Part shown: positions 25,217-33,776 of the stretch, piece after piece
How positions within the stretch are numbered: position 1 is the stretch's first letter
How the letters are laid out: every line of letters starts with the position of its first letter
DNA from: Myxococcota bacterium
GTDB lineage: Bacteria > Myxococcota > XYA12-FULL-58-9 > JALHOP01
Direction: 5' to 3'
Length of the DNA stretch: 64,000 bases
Assembly (NCBI GenBank): GCA_022842935.1
Contig: JALHOP010000005.1
Location: forward strand, 275,307-339,306
The notes under the pieces: model-generated
The model's database searches: none
Told to the model about the DNA's origin: nothing
Seen by the model: only the letters and a program-made list of their open reading frames with translations
Translations under genes and position numbers: made by a program

Positions 25217-26745
25217 TCTTTGGCAACGCGCGGTTGTGGCTCGGCGGCGGCTCCTTCGTTCCCGGCGCGCTCGACGTCGATCGTGGAGTGATTCGCGCCA
25301 TTGCCCCGCACGGGGTGCGCGCAGACGTCGACCTTGGCGGCGCGTGGGTCGTGCCTGGGCTCATCGACGCTCACTTCCATCTGCAGCAAATGGGAGCGGC
25401 GTTGCGAACGGTGCAACTCGCCGACGCTCGTACAGAGGAGGAGGCGGCGGCTCGCATCGTCGAAGCCGCGCGTGACCTGCCTCGGGATGCATGGGTGATA
25501 GGCGGCGCCTGGGACGACAACCTCTGGCCGTCGCGGCGCCTGCCGACGCTCGCGAGCGTACGCGCCATCACGCAGCCCATGATCATGACCCGCGTCGATT
25601 TCCACGCTATCTGGGTCAACGAAGCGGCGCTCGCCCGAGCGGGCATCACGCGCGATACCGGCGACCCAATCGGCGGACACATCGTTCGCGATGCCGCCGG
25701 GGCACCGACAGGCGTGCTCGTCGATGCGGCGTGTGACCTGGTAAGCAGGCATGTTCCGCCGGAGCGGACGGAGACGCTCGAGCAGGACGTGCGTCGTGCT
25801 CTGCAGTGCTGCGCTCGGGTTGGCCTCACCTGCATCCACGACATGATGATGAGTCCAGAGGTCTTGCGTATTTTGCAGCGGCTCGAGACGCGCGGCGAGC
25901 TCCCCTTGCGCGTACGCGCCTACATGCATGGCTCGACGCCCGAGGTCGACGCGGTCCTGCGTGAATCTCCGCGAAGCGACCGTTTGCGCGTCATGGGGCG
26001 CAAGCTCTTCGCTGATGGTGCGCTTGGCTCACGGGGGGCCGCTCTGCGGGCCCCTTATAGCGACGACCCGTCGACCACCGGTCTACTCATGATGAGCCAG
26101 GAGGAGCTCACTAGGGCCGCCGAGCAAACCCACGCACTGGGGCGGCAGGTCGCCATCCATGCAATCGGCGACCGCGCCGCCGAGCTCGCCACCGCCGCGA
26201 TCATCGCCGCGCAAGGGCCCGGAGTAGGGGACCGCCGTCACCGCGTTGAGCACGCGCAGACCCTGGCCCCAGGTCATTTCGCGGTGTTCGCGAAAGCGGG
26301 CATTGTCGCTAGCATGCAGCCATCGCACTGCACCTGTGATCTGGGCTGGGCGGTCGCGCGTCTTGGCCCAGAGCGCATCAAGGGTGCGTACGCGTGGCGG
26401 GCCTTCCTCGACGCTGGTGTACCGCTCGCGTTGGGTTCCGACGCCCCCATCGCTAGCGAAAACCCTTGGGATGGGATCCGTTCGGCGGTAACGCGCACAG
26501 GCGCCGGGGGCGCGACCATCACACCCGAACAACGGCTCACGCTCGAGGAAGCCCTCGTTGGCTACACGGCGGGGGCGGCCTTCGCCTCGCACGATGACCG
26601 ATTGGGTGCGCTTGCGCCTGGTCAGCTCGCCGACTTCGTCGTCATCGACCGTGACCCTTTCGCAGTGGATGCGGAGCGCTTGGCCGAGGTGCGCACTCTC
26701 CGCACGGTCGTCGGCGGTGTTACAGTGTTTGCCCAACACTCATGA
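25213..26745 (+). CDS. YtcJ-like amidohydrolase (amidohydrolase 3)
   Basis: This 510-residue metal-dependent hydrolase belongs to the amidohydrolase superfamily, YtcJ branch, which opens C-N bonds in amides or ring compounds. The beta1 metal motif DAHFH is at residues 52-56. Further signature stretches are GRKLFADGALGSRGAALRAP, HAIGDRA, RVEHAQ and the final GSDAPIASENP with the catalytic Asp. There is no signal peptide, so it is cytosolic. The GTG start overlaps the peptidase stop, and its own stop overlaps the lipase ATG, each by 4 bases, so the three are translationally coupled. Substrate unknown. Confidence 0.85.
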   Translation: MIFGNARLWLGGGSFVPGALDVDRGVIRAIAPHGVRADVDLGGAWVVPGLIDAHFHLQQMGAALRTVQLADARTEEEAAARIVEAARDLPRDAWVIGGAWDDNLWPSRRLPTLASVRAITQPMIMTRVDFHAIWVNEAALARAGITRDTGDPIGGHIVRDAAGAPTGVLVDAACDLVSRHVPPERTETLEQDVRRALQCCARVGLTCIHDMMMSPEVLRILQRLETRGELPLRVRAYMHGSTPEVDAVLRESPRSDRLRVMGRKLFADGALGSRGAALRAPYSDDPSTTGLLMMSQEELTRAAEQTHALGRQVAIHAIGDRAAELATAAIIAAQGPGVGDRRHRVEHAQTLAPGHFAVFAKAGIVASMQPSHCTCDLGWAVARLGPERIKGAYAWRAFLDAGVPLALGSDAPIASENPWDGIRSAVTRTGAGGATITPEQRLTLEEALVGYTAGAAFASHDDRLGALAPGQLADFVVIDRDPFAVDAERLAEVRTLRTVVGGVTVFAQHS

Positions 26746-27545
26746 TCCCAATCGCGCTGTTCCCTGTTGCCCTCGTGGCCACCACAGCCGCAGTCGCGGC
26801 CGCCTGGGTCGCCATCGGCTACGGAGCTCACTGGCGGGCGACCCCAATCGGTCGCCCAAACCTCGGCAACTACCTGCGCGCCTTCGTGCCCGAGTGGCTC
26901 GCGACGATTCGCACCTGGGTAAGCTATCCGACGGCGCTCATCCCGGTCGGGCCGTTCGCGCCTTTCGTGCTGGATGGTGGACCGCCCATCGCGCTCATCC
27001 ACGGATACATGATGAACCGAAGCTCGATGGCGTGGATCGGCAAGCAGCTACGCGCTCGCGGCTACGCGAACGTAACGAGCCTCGAGGCGCGGCCGCACGC
27101 CGCAACCATGGAGGTTCAAGCCTCGGCGCTCGCTCAGGACATTCGACGCTGGTCGGAGCATGCTGGTGGCGCCAGGGTGGTCATTGTCGCGCATAGCCAG
27201 GGCGGCTTGCTCACGCGCGTCGCGCTTTCGATAGACAAGGAGCTCCCGATCGCTGGCGTCGTCACCATCGGCTCGCCGCACGCGGGAACCGTGATGGCGC
27301 AAGCCGCGCGCACCGCCAACGCCAAACAGATGCGCTACGGGTCTGAGTTTCTGCGTGGTCTGCCGAAACCCGAGGTGCCCTTCGTGTCGATCTATTCGGA
27401 TCTCGACAACATCGTCTTCCCGAAGGAGACGTCGCGTTATGGTCGCTGTGTCGAGCTACCTGGCATCGGCCATCACGCGCTGTGCTTTAGCCCTGAAGTC
27501 TTGTCGGCCGTAGTCGCAGCATTCGACGACTTTCGCTTGTCGTAG
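26742..27545 (+). CDS. Membrane-anchored alpha/beta-hydrolase, lipase-like
   Basis: This 267-residue protein starts with a hydrophobic N-terminal helix (IALFPVALVATTAAVAAAWVA), a membrane anchor or uncleaved signal. The lipase motifs are ALIHGYMMNRSSM (oxyanion region), VAHSQGGLLTRVA with the nucleophilic Ser, SIYSDLDNIVFP with a likely Asp, and GIGHHALCF with the catalytic His. This matches the triacylglycerol lipase/EstA-like group. Its last 73 bases overlap, antisense, the end of the MMPL gene on the other strand; both C-termini look intact. Third gene of the peptidase-amidohydrolase-lipase operon. Confidence 0.82.
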   Translation: MIPIALFPVALVATTAAVAAAWVAIGYGAHWRATPIGRPNLGNYLRAFVPEWLATIRTWVSYPTALIPVGPFAPFVLDGGPPIALIHGYMMNRSSMAWIGKQLRARGYANVTSLEARPHAATMEVQASALAQDIRRWSEHAGGARVVIVAHSQGGLLTRVALSIDKELPIAGVVTIGSPHAGTVMAQAARTANAKQMRYGSEFLRGLPKPEVPFVSIYSDLDNIVFPKETSRYGRCVELPGIGHHALCFSPEVLSAVVAAFDDFRLS

Positions 27546-30085
27546 AGGAGCTGCAGCACTGCGGCGAGGACGGTGAACGAAACGATCAGGGTCGTCGTCA
27601 GACCCAGGCAGGCCACGAAGCCCATCGATTGCAGACCACGGTGACTCGCGACGAAGAGGGACGCGAAGCCCGCGATAGCGGTCAGGGTCGACGAGGCAAC
27701 TGCGGCCCCCACGGAGCGCAGTGCTACGATCGGCGAGACGCCCTCGAGGAAGCGATGGAGCAGGTAGAGGCCGTGGCTCACTCCGAATCCCAGCAAGATC
27801 GGGAGGATGACCACGTTCATGAAGTTGAGGTTGTGGTTCGTGAGGGAGAGTAGCCCAAGCATCATGAGTAGGCCGACGCCAAGTGGAATGACGCTGGCCG
27901 CGGCGAGCGTCACCGACCGGAAGTCGAGGTAGTGCATGAGCAAGATCCACAATGTGGCGAGGATGACCGTGAGCTTGCCGTCCCAGAGGACGATGCGTGA
28001 GAGCTTGGCGTAGAGCTGCGCCAAACCTGCCGCGCGGTATTCACCCTTGCTGGTCTGGATGACCGAGGTCTCGTCTGCAAACTTCGTGAGCAACTTGCTG
28101 TCGCGGAGATCGACCGACGGATAAACGAAGGTGAGCCAGCCTCGATTGTCGGGATGCGCGTTTGGCTGATTGCGGAACTGGCTGGCGTAGATCTCGGGCA
28201 CATCTTCGACGCTGTAGGGCTTGGCGTCGAGCATCTTGAAGAAAAGAGGCAGCTGCTTCTGCACGTCTTCGGGCATGAGGCTAGTGTCGATATCCTTGAG
28301 CTCTTCTTTCCATTCGGTGAGCACCTTGGCGTTCGCCTCGGCTCGCTCACGCGGCGGCACGAACGAGAAGATGCTCGCGACCGTATCGACCGACGGGAAC
28401 TCTGCCTTGTTCACCGACGGATAGGTCTTCTGATCGCCGGAGAGTTTTTCGAAGACGGCCCGCGCCTCTTCGAGAGTTGGCGTGTAGATGCCGATGGGAT
28501 CACTCGAGATTTGGTAGCGCTCGTTGATCTCCTCTTGCAGCAACACCGAGTTCTGCTTGGCCGGCAGGAAAGCGCGCGCGTCGTAGTCGAAGCGCACGCC
28601 GTTGCGAAGACGCTCGAACAGCGACGGCGGCCGGTCTTTCGGCAGGTCGGTCACCGACCAGGGCACCGCAAAAGCGCACACCGCGGCGACGATGACCGTA
28701 CACACAAGGAGCATGCGTCCTGGGCGCGGGATCCGCAGCTCGCCATGCGTCCCCGTGGCCTTCGGCGGATCCATGTGGCCGATGAGCTTTTCGACCAATG
28801 CAGGGTTCGCGCGGCCAACGAGCGCCAGCGCGGCAGGACAGAAGGCGAAGAGCGTGAAACCGAGGATGAGGGTGCCGCAACCGGCGAGGAATCCGAACTG
28901 CGAGAAGCCTCGGAACTCCGAGACCATCAGCACCATGAACGAGCCGCCCGTCACCACGGCGGCGATGAACGCGGGACGACCGGCGTTGACCAAGGCGTCG
29001 CGTATGGCGAGGTCGTAAGGCTTCCCCGCGCCCAGCTCGATGCGCGTGCGGAACGTGAAGTGGATGCCATAGTCGACACCGAACCCCATCAAGATGCCGC
29101 CCAGGATACTCGTGATCATATTGAGCTGGCCGACGGTTACGTAGACGAAGCCCATCGTCAGGATGGTGCCGATGGCGGTGCCGATGATGACCAGGAACGA
29201 CGGCACGATCTTGCGAAAGAAGACGAGTGTGATGATGAAGATCGACAAGAACGCGGCGATGGTTACGGGCTCGAGAGAGTCCGCGATGGCGTAGGAGTCG
29301 TCGACGCTGGTCTTGTAAGTTCCGGTGTAGCCGTACGCGATGGTTCCGCCGGTTCCGACGGTCTTGTAGTCCTCGACGAGCTTCACGCCGTGTGGGTTGT
29401 TCGCCGAATAGTCGGCGAGCATCGTATCCATCTTGACGATGAAGTCTTTGGTCTTGCCGAGCTGATTGCCGTCCCACATCGGCTTCATCAGCAGGATCAT
29501 CATCTTCTGGTCCGGCGAGATGTAGTACTCGTCGACGATGCTCTTCTTGCCGACGCTCGTGTACTTGCCGATGATGTCCGAGACGTCGAGCTTGGCTGGC
29601 TCCGTCTTGCGTAGCTCGATGTAGAAGGGGTTCGCCTTGCGGATCTGATCCTTGACGAACTTGTTGACGCGCGTCTTCACCTCGATGAGGTCGTTGGTGT
29701 CGACGAAGAGGACCATCTTCTCCTGCATGAACTCGACGGGGATGCGATAGGTCACGTTGCGAACGTTTTCGCTGTCGGCGCGCAGGAGCGCAGCGATGTC
29801 GTCGGCGACCAGCTTGAGCTTGGCGGGATCGTCACCACGCATGCCGAGCACGAGGAAGCCAACCCCGCCGATCATGTCGATCATGCGGTTGACCGCTTTC
29901 ACCTCGGGCAAGTCCTGCGAAATGAGGTCGAGCTGGTTGGAGTTGATCGTCAGCTTGGTGGTTGCCCAGGTCGCGGCGGCGCACAGCACGAGCAGCGTGA
30001 GCAGGACCGCGAGCGGGCGCTTGACGATGAAGTTAGCGTAGGCTGTTGGAATACGGGTCGCGAGACTGTCGGGGCTGTGACTCAT
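27473..30085 (-). CDS. MMPL-type RND transporter (HpnN-like)
   Basis: This is a 870-residue protein with ATG 30085 (a longer frame begins at 30151 but adds no conserved residues). It has the MMPL/RND layout: a first helix (FIVKRPLAVLLTLLVLCAA), a large periplasmic loop, five helices with IPSFLVIIGT-like and GVDYGIHFTFRTRI segments around residue 330, then a repeat of the pattern ending with GFGVSHGLYLLHRFLEG and SSTLTAIAGFASLF. Members export lipids or hopanoids to the outer membrane; HpnN is the closest role I can name, but no hopanoid genes lie here. It overlaps the lipase gene antisense by 73 bases. Confidence 0.8.
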   Translation of the reverse strand: MSHSPDSLATRIPTAYANFIVKRPLAVLLTLLVLCAAATWATTKLTINSNQLDLISQDLPEVKAVNRMIDMIGGVGFLVLGMRGDDPAKLKLVADDIAALLRADSENVRNVTYRIPVEFMQEKMVLFVDTNDLIEVKTRVNKFVKDQIRKANPFYIELRKTEPAKLDVSDIIGKYTSVGKKSIVDEYYISPDQKMMILLMKPMWDGNQLGKTKDFIVKMDTMLADYSANNPHGVKLVEDYKTVGTGGTIAYGYTGTYKTSVDDSYAIADSLEPVTIAAFLSIFIITLVFFRKIVPSFLVIIGTAIGTILTMGFVYVTVGQLNMITSILGGILMGFGVDYGIHFTFRTRIELGAGKPYDLAIRDALVNAGRPAFIAAVVTGGSFMVLMVSEFRGFSQFGFLAGCGTLILGFTLFAFCPAALALVGRANPALVEKLIGHMDPPKATGTHGELRIPRPGRMLLVCTVIVAAVCAFAVPWSVTDLPKDRPPSLFERLRNGVRFDYDARAFLPAKQNSVLLQEEINERYQISSDPIGIYTPTLEEARAVFEKLSGDQKTYPSVNKAEFPSVDTVASIFSFVPPRERAEANAKVLTEWKEELKDIDTSLMPEDVQKQLPLFFKMLDAKPYSVEDVPEIYASQFRNQPNAHPDNRGWLTFVYPSVDLRDSKLLTKFADETSVIQTSKGEYRAAGLAQLYAKLSRIVLWDGKLTVILATLWILLMHYLDFRSVTLAAASVIPLGVGLLMMLGLLSLTNHNLNFMNVVILPILLGFGVSHGLYLLHRFLEGVSPIVALRSVGAAVASSTLTAIAGFASLFVASHRGLQSMGFVACLGLTTTLIVSFTVLAAVLQLLYDKRKSSNAATTADKTSGLKHSA

Positions 30086-30121
30086 GGTTTGGCCGGGACT
30101 TAGCGCAAACCCTCCATCCGC

Positions 30122-30137
30122 GCATCTGCAAAGATGC
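30122..30137. repeat. 16-base perfect hairpin in a divergent intergenic region
   Basis: GCATCT-GCAA-AGATGC is a perfect 6-base-pair stem with a GNRA-type loop on the plus strand. It lies between the divergent MMPL (start 30085) and AHSA1-H1 (start 30214) genes. It could be an operator or an RNA stem in either leader. No function can be assigned. Confidence 0.35.
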
Positions 30138-30213
30138 TTCGCGGTCGTCAAAGCCGGCGACAGACGCCACTCACTCTTGGATCCGCGTCGCCGTCAGTGC
30201 TAGGCAGGCCGCT

Positions 30214-30915
30214 ATGACGACGAGTACTACGCGCAACGTTCGCGTTTCCTTCGTGGTTCCAGCTTCTCCTGATGATGTCTATGGCGCCTGGCTCGACAGC
30301 GCCGCGCACACCGCAATGACCGGTGGCCAGCGCGCCGAGATCGAGCCGCGAACCTTTGGCCGGCACATGGCCGGTGACGGTTACGTCGAGGGCGTCATCC
30401 TCGAGCTCGACGTTGGGCGCCGCATCGTTCAAACCTGGCGCTCCACCGAGTTTCAGAAGAGCTCACCCGACTCGCGGCTCGAGGTGCATTTCGGCCACGA
30501 CGGCGGTGGGACACGGGTCGGCATCGAGCACGAGGACGTGCCGGTCGAGCTCGCCGACGACATCGAAGCAGGCTGGAAGGAGTTCTACGCCGAGCCCATG
30601 CGCGCTTATTTTTCGCAGCAGGGCAAGCGGGTGAGCGTGAAGCCGTCGAAGCCCAAGGCAAAGGGCGCCGGTAAGACCATCAAGGCCAAAGCGACCAAAG
30701 CGGGCAAGTCGATTGCCAAGGCCGCTAAGGCGGCGGTGAAGAAGGCGAAGGGCGCCATGAAGAAGGCGCGCGGCAAAATCAAGGCAGCGGCCAAGAAGAA
30801 GTTGAGCTCCGCCCCGAAGAAGAAGGCAAAGCCAGCGCCCAAGAAAAAGGCTAAGCCAGCCACCAAAAAGAAGGCGGCAAAGAAGCCAGCCAAGAAGGTG
30901 AAGAAGCGTCGCTAG
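30214..30915 (+). CDS. AHSA1/SRPBCC-domain protein with histone H1-like Lys/Ala tail
   Basis: This is a 233-residue two-part protein. I start at ATG 30214, where the AHSA1-type SRPBCC fold begins (VRVSFVVPASPDDVYGAWLD, then GGTRVGIEHEDVP and the final helix WKEFYAEPMRAYF to ~residue 134). Residues ~138-233 contain no acidic or aromatic residue and consist of Lys, Ala, Pro and Gly in SPKK/KPAKK-like patterns. This is typical of histone H1 C-terminal tails and bacterial H1-like proteins, so the tail should bind DNA. The tail's DNA is itself repetitive, including two 24-base units (P-KKKAKPA). Combining a hydrophobic-ligand fold with a DNA-condensing tail is unusual. A ligand-responsive nucleoid protein is inference. 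Confidence 0.8.
   Translation: MTTSTTRNVRVSFVVPASPDDVYGAWLDSAAHTAMTGGQRAEIEPRTFGRHMAGDGYVEGVILELDVGRRIVQTWRSTEFQKSSPDSRLEVHFGHDGGGTRVGIEHEDVPVELADDIEAGWKEFYAEPMRAYFSQQGKRVSVKPSKPKAKGAGKTIKAKATKAGKSIAKAAKAAVKKAKGAMKKARGKIKAAAKKKLSSAPKKKAKPAPKKKAKPATKKKAAKKPAKKVKKRR
30814..30861 (+). repeat. Tandem repeat encoding P-KKKAKPA in the H1-like tail
   Basis: Two consecutive 24-base units each encode Pro-Lys-Lys-Lys-Ala-Lys-Pro-Ala, followed by a degenerate third copy. Codons differ between copies (AAG/AAA), so the units are not a very recent exact duplication. Such arrays change length readily between strains. Confidence 0.7.
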
Positions 30916-30981
30916 CGGTTCAGCAAGCGCTGTTGGGGGCGGGGACAACAGAGCGGCGGGGCGACATCCCGTTAGGGCATG

Positions 30982-33267
30982 TTAGGGCGTCACCTCGAAC
31001 TGAGCTTCGAGACCGCCCGCGCTGCTGTTTCCTACCCACAGGGTGAACGTGCCGGGCTCGACCAGAGGCACTCCATTGGCGTCGAGGATGGCGAGCTCGC
31101 GCACCGGGACGCGCAGGACGACGTCGCGCGACTGGCGCTTGGGCACATCGACGCGTGCGAAGTCCTTGAGCTCTTTTCCGGGGCGCGTGGTCGTCGCCAC
31201 ATCGTCGCGGACGTAGAGCTGAACGACTTCGATGCCGTCGCGCTCTCCGACGTTCGTGATGCGTACGTGAACCTCGAGGGTATCCGCCGGGGTGAGGGTG
31301 CTCGAGGCGAGCCTCAGGTCTCCGAGCTCGAATCGGGTGTAGGTCAGTCCGTACCCGAAGGGGTAGAGGGGCGCGTTCTTCTCGTCGATGTAGCGGGAGA
31401 AATAGCGCTCCGGGTAATCCGCGAGCAGAATCCCGCTATCGGCACCACGCAGCGGGCGTCCGCTGGGGCGCATGGAGTAATAGAGCGGCTCCTGGCCGAC
31501 GGCGCGTGGAACCGTCGCAGCGAGTTTTGCCGTGGGCGCGACGTCGCCGAAAAGGACATCGACTACCGCGTGGCCATGTTCGATGCCGAGGTGCCAGCTC
31601 TCGACGATGGCCGCGGCGCCGTCATCGAGCCACGGCAGCGCGAGGGGGCGGCCATTGACGAGCACGGTCACCAGCGGCGTGCCGGTGGTAAACACGGCGC
31701 GCAGCAGTTGCTCCTGCGCTTTGGGCAGGCCGAGCCAGGTCTTGCTTGCTGCTTCACCGCTCGACTGCTCGGTCTCGCCGACAACTGCGATGACGAGGTC
31801 CGCTGCGCGCGCGTCGTTGACCGCGCGCTCGATGGCGTTCATCGGCTCTTCATCGGCGCCCGGACGCTCGTCGATGCCGGGCGCGTAGGTGAGAGTGACC
31901 TCGTCGCGCGTCACACGCTCGGTGAGCGCCTTGAAGACCGTCACCACGTCTTCCGGGCGACCCTGGCCATGCCAGGGACCCAGCATGTCGACGCGCGAGT
32001 CGGCTAGCGGGCCGATCAGGGCGATGCGCTTCACCCGATGCTTGTCGATGGGCAAGACGCCCTCGTTCTTCAACAGCACAATCGATTTCCGTCCCGCTTC
32101 GCGCGCGAAGGAACGGTCGAGTGGCGGCGGCGTGCGTGGCGTGTAGTCGCGGTTCCAGCCATCCATCGAAAGCTTGGCGCGCAGCACACGGCGGACGGAT
32201 TCGTCGATGAGCGCCTCGGGAATCTCACCCCGCAAGACCAGCTCGGCGAGCGTCTCGGCGTACACTGCGCTCTGCATGTCGACGTCGACCGATGCTTCCA
32301 GGGCGATCTTGCCGGCCTGGACGCGATCGCGGGCAACACGGTGAGCCATGAGCTCGCCGATGGCACCGTAGTCGCTGACAATCACGCCCTTGAAGCCCCA
32401 GACCCCGCGCAAGATATCGCGGAGCATGGGCTTGTTGCAGGTCATCGGGATGCCGTTCACGTCGTTGAAGGCGACCATGATCGAATCGACGCCTGCGTCG
32501 ACTGCTGCCCGAAAGGGCGGAAAATAGGCCTCGTAGAGTCGCTCGGGTGACATGTCCACGGTCGCATAGTCACGACCCGATTCGGCTGCCCCGTACGCCA
32601 CGAAGTGCTTGGCGGTCGCCATGATGTGACTTCGGAAACCACGCACGCTCGCGGCGGACATGCGTGAGGCGAGCAGGGGGTCTTCGCCGAAGCTCTCGAC
32701 GATGCGACCCCAACGGGCGTCGCGGGAGATGTCGACCATCGGCGCATACGTCCAGTCGATGCCCGCGTAAGCGGACTCGAGAGCACCAATGCGGGCGGCC
32801 TGTTGCGCTAGACCGACGTCGAACGAGCCGGCGAGCGCGAGCGGCACGGGGTAGGTGGTGCGGTAGCCGTGAACGCTGTCGTAGCCAAACAGTAGGGGGA
32901 TGCCGAGCGGCGAATGGTCACGCGCAATACGCTGGAGCTTCTCGACGAGAGTCGCGTCCGCGACGTTGAAGATGGAGCCGACCTCGCCGCGGGCGATGAG
33001 CTCTTCGTACCCGCCGGTGAGACCCACGGCCGGGCCCGTCAGGGCGCCCCAGGTGTACTTGGTGAGCTGCCCAACCTTCTGAGCCAACGGCATTTTCCGC
33101 AGGATGGTCGCGATACAGGCGTCCACCTTGGCCGGAAGGGGCTCTCCCAAAGCGGGGACGTCGATGGTCGCGCAGGCGAGCTCGACCTCGGAATCGCGCG
33201 CCAGCGTCGCTCGAGGGAAGACGACGAGGCCCACGACAACCACCAGCGCTGCCGTCAGTTTTTGCAT
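30982..33267 (-). CDS. bglX: Glycoside hydrolase family 3 beta-glucosidase, BglX-like
   Basis: This 761-residue exported beta-glucosidase starts at ATG 33267, giving MQKLTAALVVVVGLVVFPRATLA as signal peptide. The GH3 features in order are the N-terminal TIM barrel with FGYDSVHGYRTTYP, the KHFVAYG motif and VIVSDYGAI, in which the Asp is the nucleophile of the SDW-type motif. The alpha/beta sandwich (KSIVLLKNEGVLPID) and a fibronectin-III-like C-terminal domain (TNVGERDGIEVVQLYVRD) follow. The domain layout and length match E. coli BglX. It cleaves terminal glucose from oligosaccharides in the periplasm. Transcribed alone; a nested hairpin stands in its leader. Confidence 0.92.
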   Translation of the reverse strand: MQKLTAALVVVVGLVVFPRATLARDSEVELACATIDVPALGEPLPAKVDACIATILRKMPLAQKVGQLTKYTWGALTGPAVGLTGGYEELIARGEVGSIFNVADATLVEKLQRIARDHSPLGIPLLFGYDSVHGYRTTYPVPLALAGSFDVGLAQQAARIGALESAYAGIDWTYAPMVDISRDARWGRIVESFGEDPLLASRMSAASVRGFRSHIMATAKHFVAYGAAESGRDYATVDMSPERLYEAYFPPFRAAVDAGVDSIMVAFNDVNGIPMTCNKPMLRDILRGVWGFKGVIVSDYGAIGELMAHRVARDRVQAGKIALEASVDVDMQSAVYAETLAELVLRGEIPEALIDESVRRVLRAKLSMDGWNRDYTPRTPPPLDRSFAREAGRKSIVLLKNEGVLPIDKHRVKRIALIGPLADSRVDMLGPWHGQGRPEDVVTVFKALTERVTRDEVTLTYAPGIDERPGADEEPMNAIERAVNDARAADLVIAVVGETEQSSGEAASKTWLGLPKAQEQLLRAVFTTGTPLVTVLVNGRPLALPWLDDGAAAIVESWHLGIEHGHAVVDVLFGDVAPTAKLAATVPRAVGQEPLYYSMRPSGRPLRGADSGILLADYPERYFSRYIDEKNAPLYPFGYGLTYTRFELGDLRLASSTLTPADTLEVHVRITNVGERDGIEVVQLYVRDDVATTTRPGKELKDFARVDVPKRQSRDVVLRVPVRELAILDANGVPLVEPGTFTLWVGNSSAGGLEAQFEVTP

Positions 33268-33269
33268 CC

Positions 33270-33316
33270 TGCTGGGTTGTGCGTGCCCGAGAACCGGGTG
33301 AGAGGTCAACCCAGCA
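33270..33316 (-). promoter_or_regulatory. Nested inverted repeat in the beta-glucosidase 5' leader
   Basis: TGCTGGGTTG (33270-33279) and CAACCCAGCA (33307-33316) are perfect 10-base inverted repeats. Between them is a smaller pair, CCCG (33286-33289) and CGGG (33295-33298). In the mRNA this folds as a long stem ending two bases before the ATG, which could mask the ribosome site. Alternatively it is a dimer operator. The choice cannot be made by eye. Confidence 0.5.
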
Positions 33317-33377
33317 ACGTCGCGACCGCCCTCTCAGCCGTTCTGCCGGCTTCGCGGGGCGATCGCGTCCAGTGGTG

Positions 33378-33596
33378 CTAGCCCATCGCCGAGCGAATGC
33401 AGTCGGCGAGAGCTTGAGGCCCAGCCGATTCGCTGTCGCGGATGCCGCGGCACTGCTGGGGGGTGCCAGCGTATTCATCTTTCGGCGCCGATGGGGCAGA
33501 GGGCTCGGCCGAACCGCGAACGCTGGTCATGAGCCGGCTACCCATTTCAGCCAAACGGTTGATGAAGGAGGGCGAGGTTACGGGCGCTGAAGTCAT
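33378..33596 (-). CDS. Small hypothetical protein (72 residues)
   Basis: The start ATG 33596 is preceded by AGGAG at a 7-base spacing, one of the best ribosome sites in the window, so the short frame is likely real although only 72 codons long. It begins MTSAPVTSPSFINRLAEMG, has a Ser/Pro/Ala-rich middle and ends with two cysteines in PQQCRGIRDSES and ALADCIRSAMG. There is no signal peptide or membrane helix. I do not recognise it. It is divergent from the membrane pyrophosphatase gene and ends 111 bases before the beta-glucosidase start. Confidence 0.5.
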   Translation of the reverse strand: MTSAPVTSPSFINRLAEMGSRLMTSVRGSAEPSAPSAPKDEYAGTPQQCRGIRDSESAGPQALADCIRSAMG

Positions 33597-33776
33597 TGAA
33601 TAGCTCCTGTCTCCTACATAGCTGGGATCTGGCCGGTCGGGCTTTCGGCGCATGGTGCCATGGCGTCAGTGCCCTGGGGCCGGGAGACACTGCGATCGCA
33701 CAATCTCCTTTACGAGGACAGTGTTGCGCTGGTATTGCGCGCGCGCGGAAAACCAACGAGCCGCACCAGGGACACA

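Noticed and set aside
28154-29614. 486-residue plus-strand frame inside the MMPL gene
   Set aside because: Composition rich in Arg, Glu, His and Asp with no motif; it mirrors the coding strand of a well-recognised RND protein.
30650-30912. Lys-rich repetitive DNA considered as a CRISPR or microsatellite array
   Set aside because: The periodicity is explained by codons of the H1-like tail; there are no spacers.
30971-30988. Direct repeat GTTAGGGC around the bglX stop
   Set aside because: Two 8-base copies only; no mobile-element features or target-site structure nearby.
33691-33698. GCGATCGC octamer upstream of hppA
   Set aside because: A single copy of a common GC-rich palindrome gives no evidence for a functional site.
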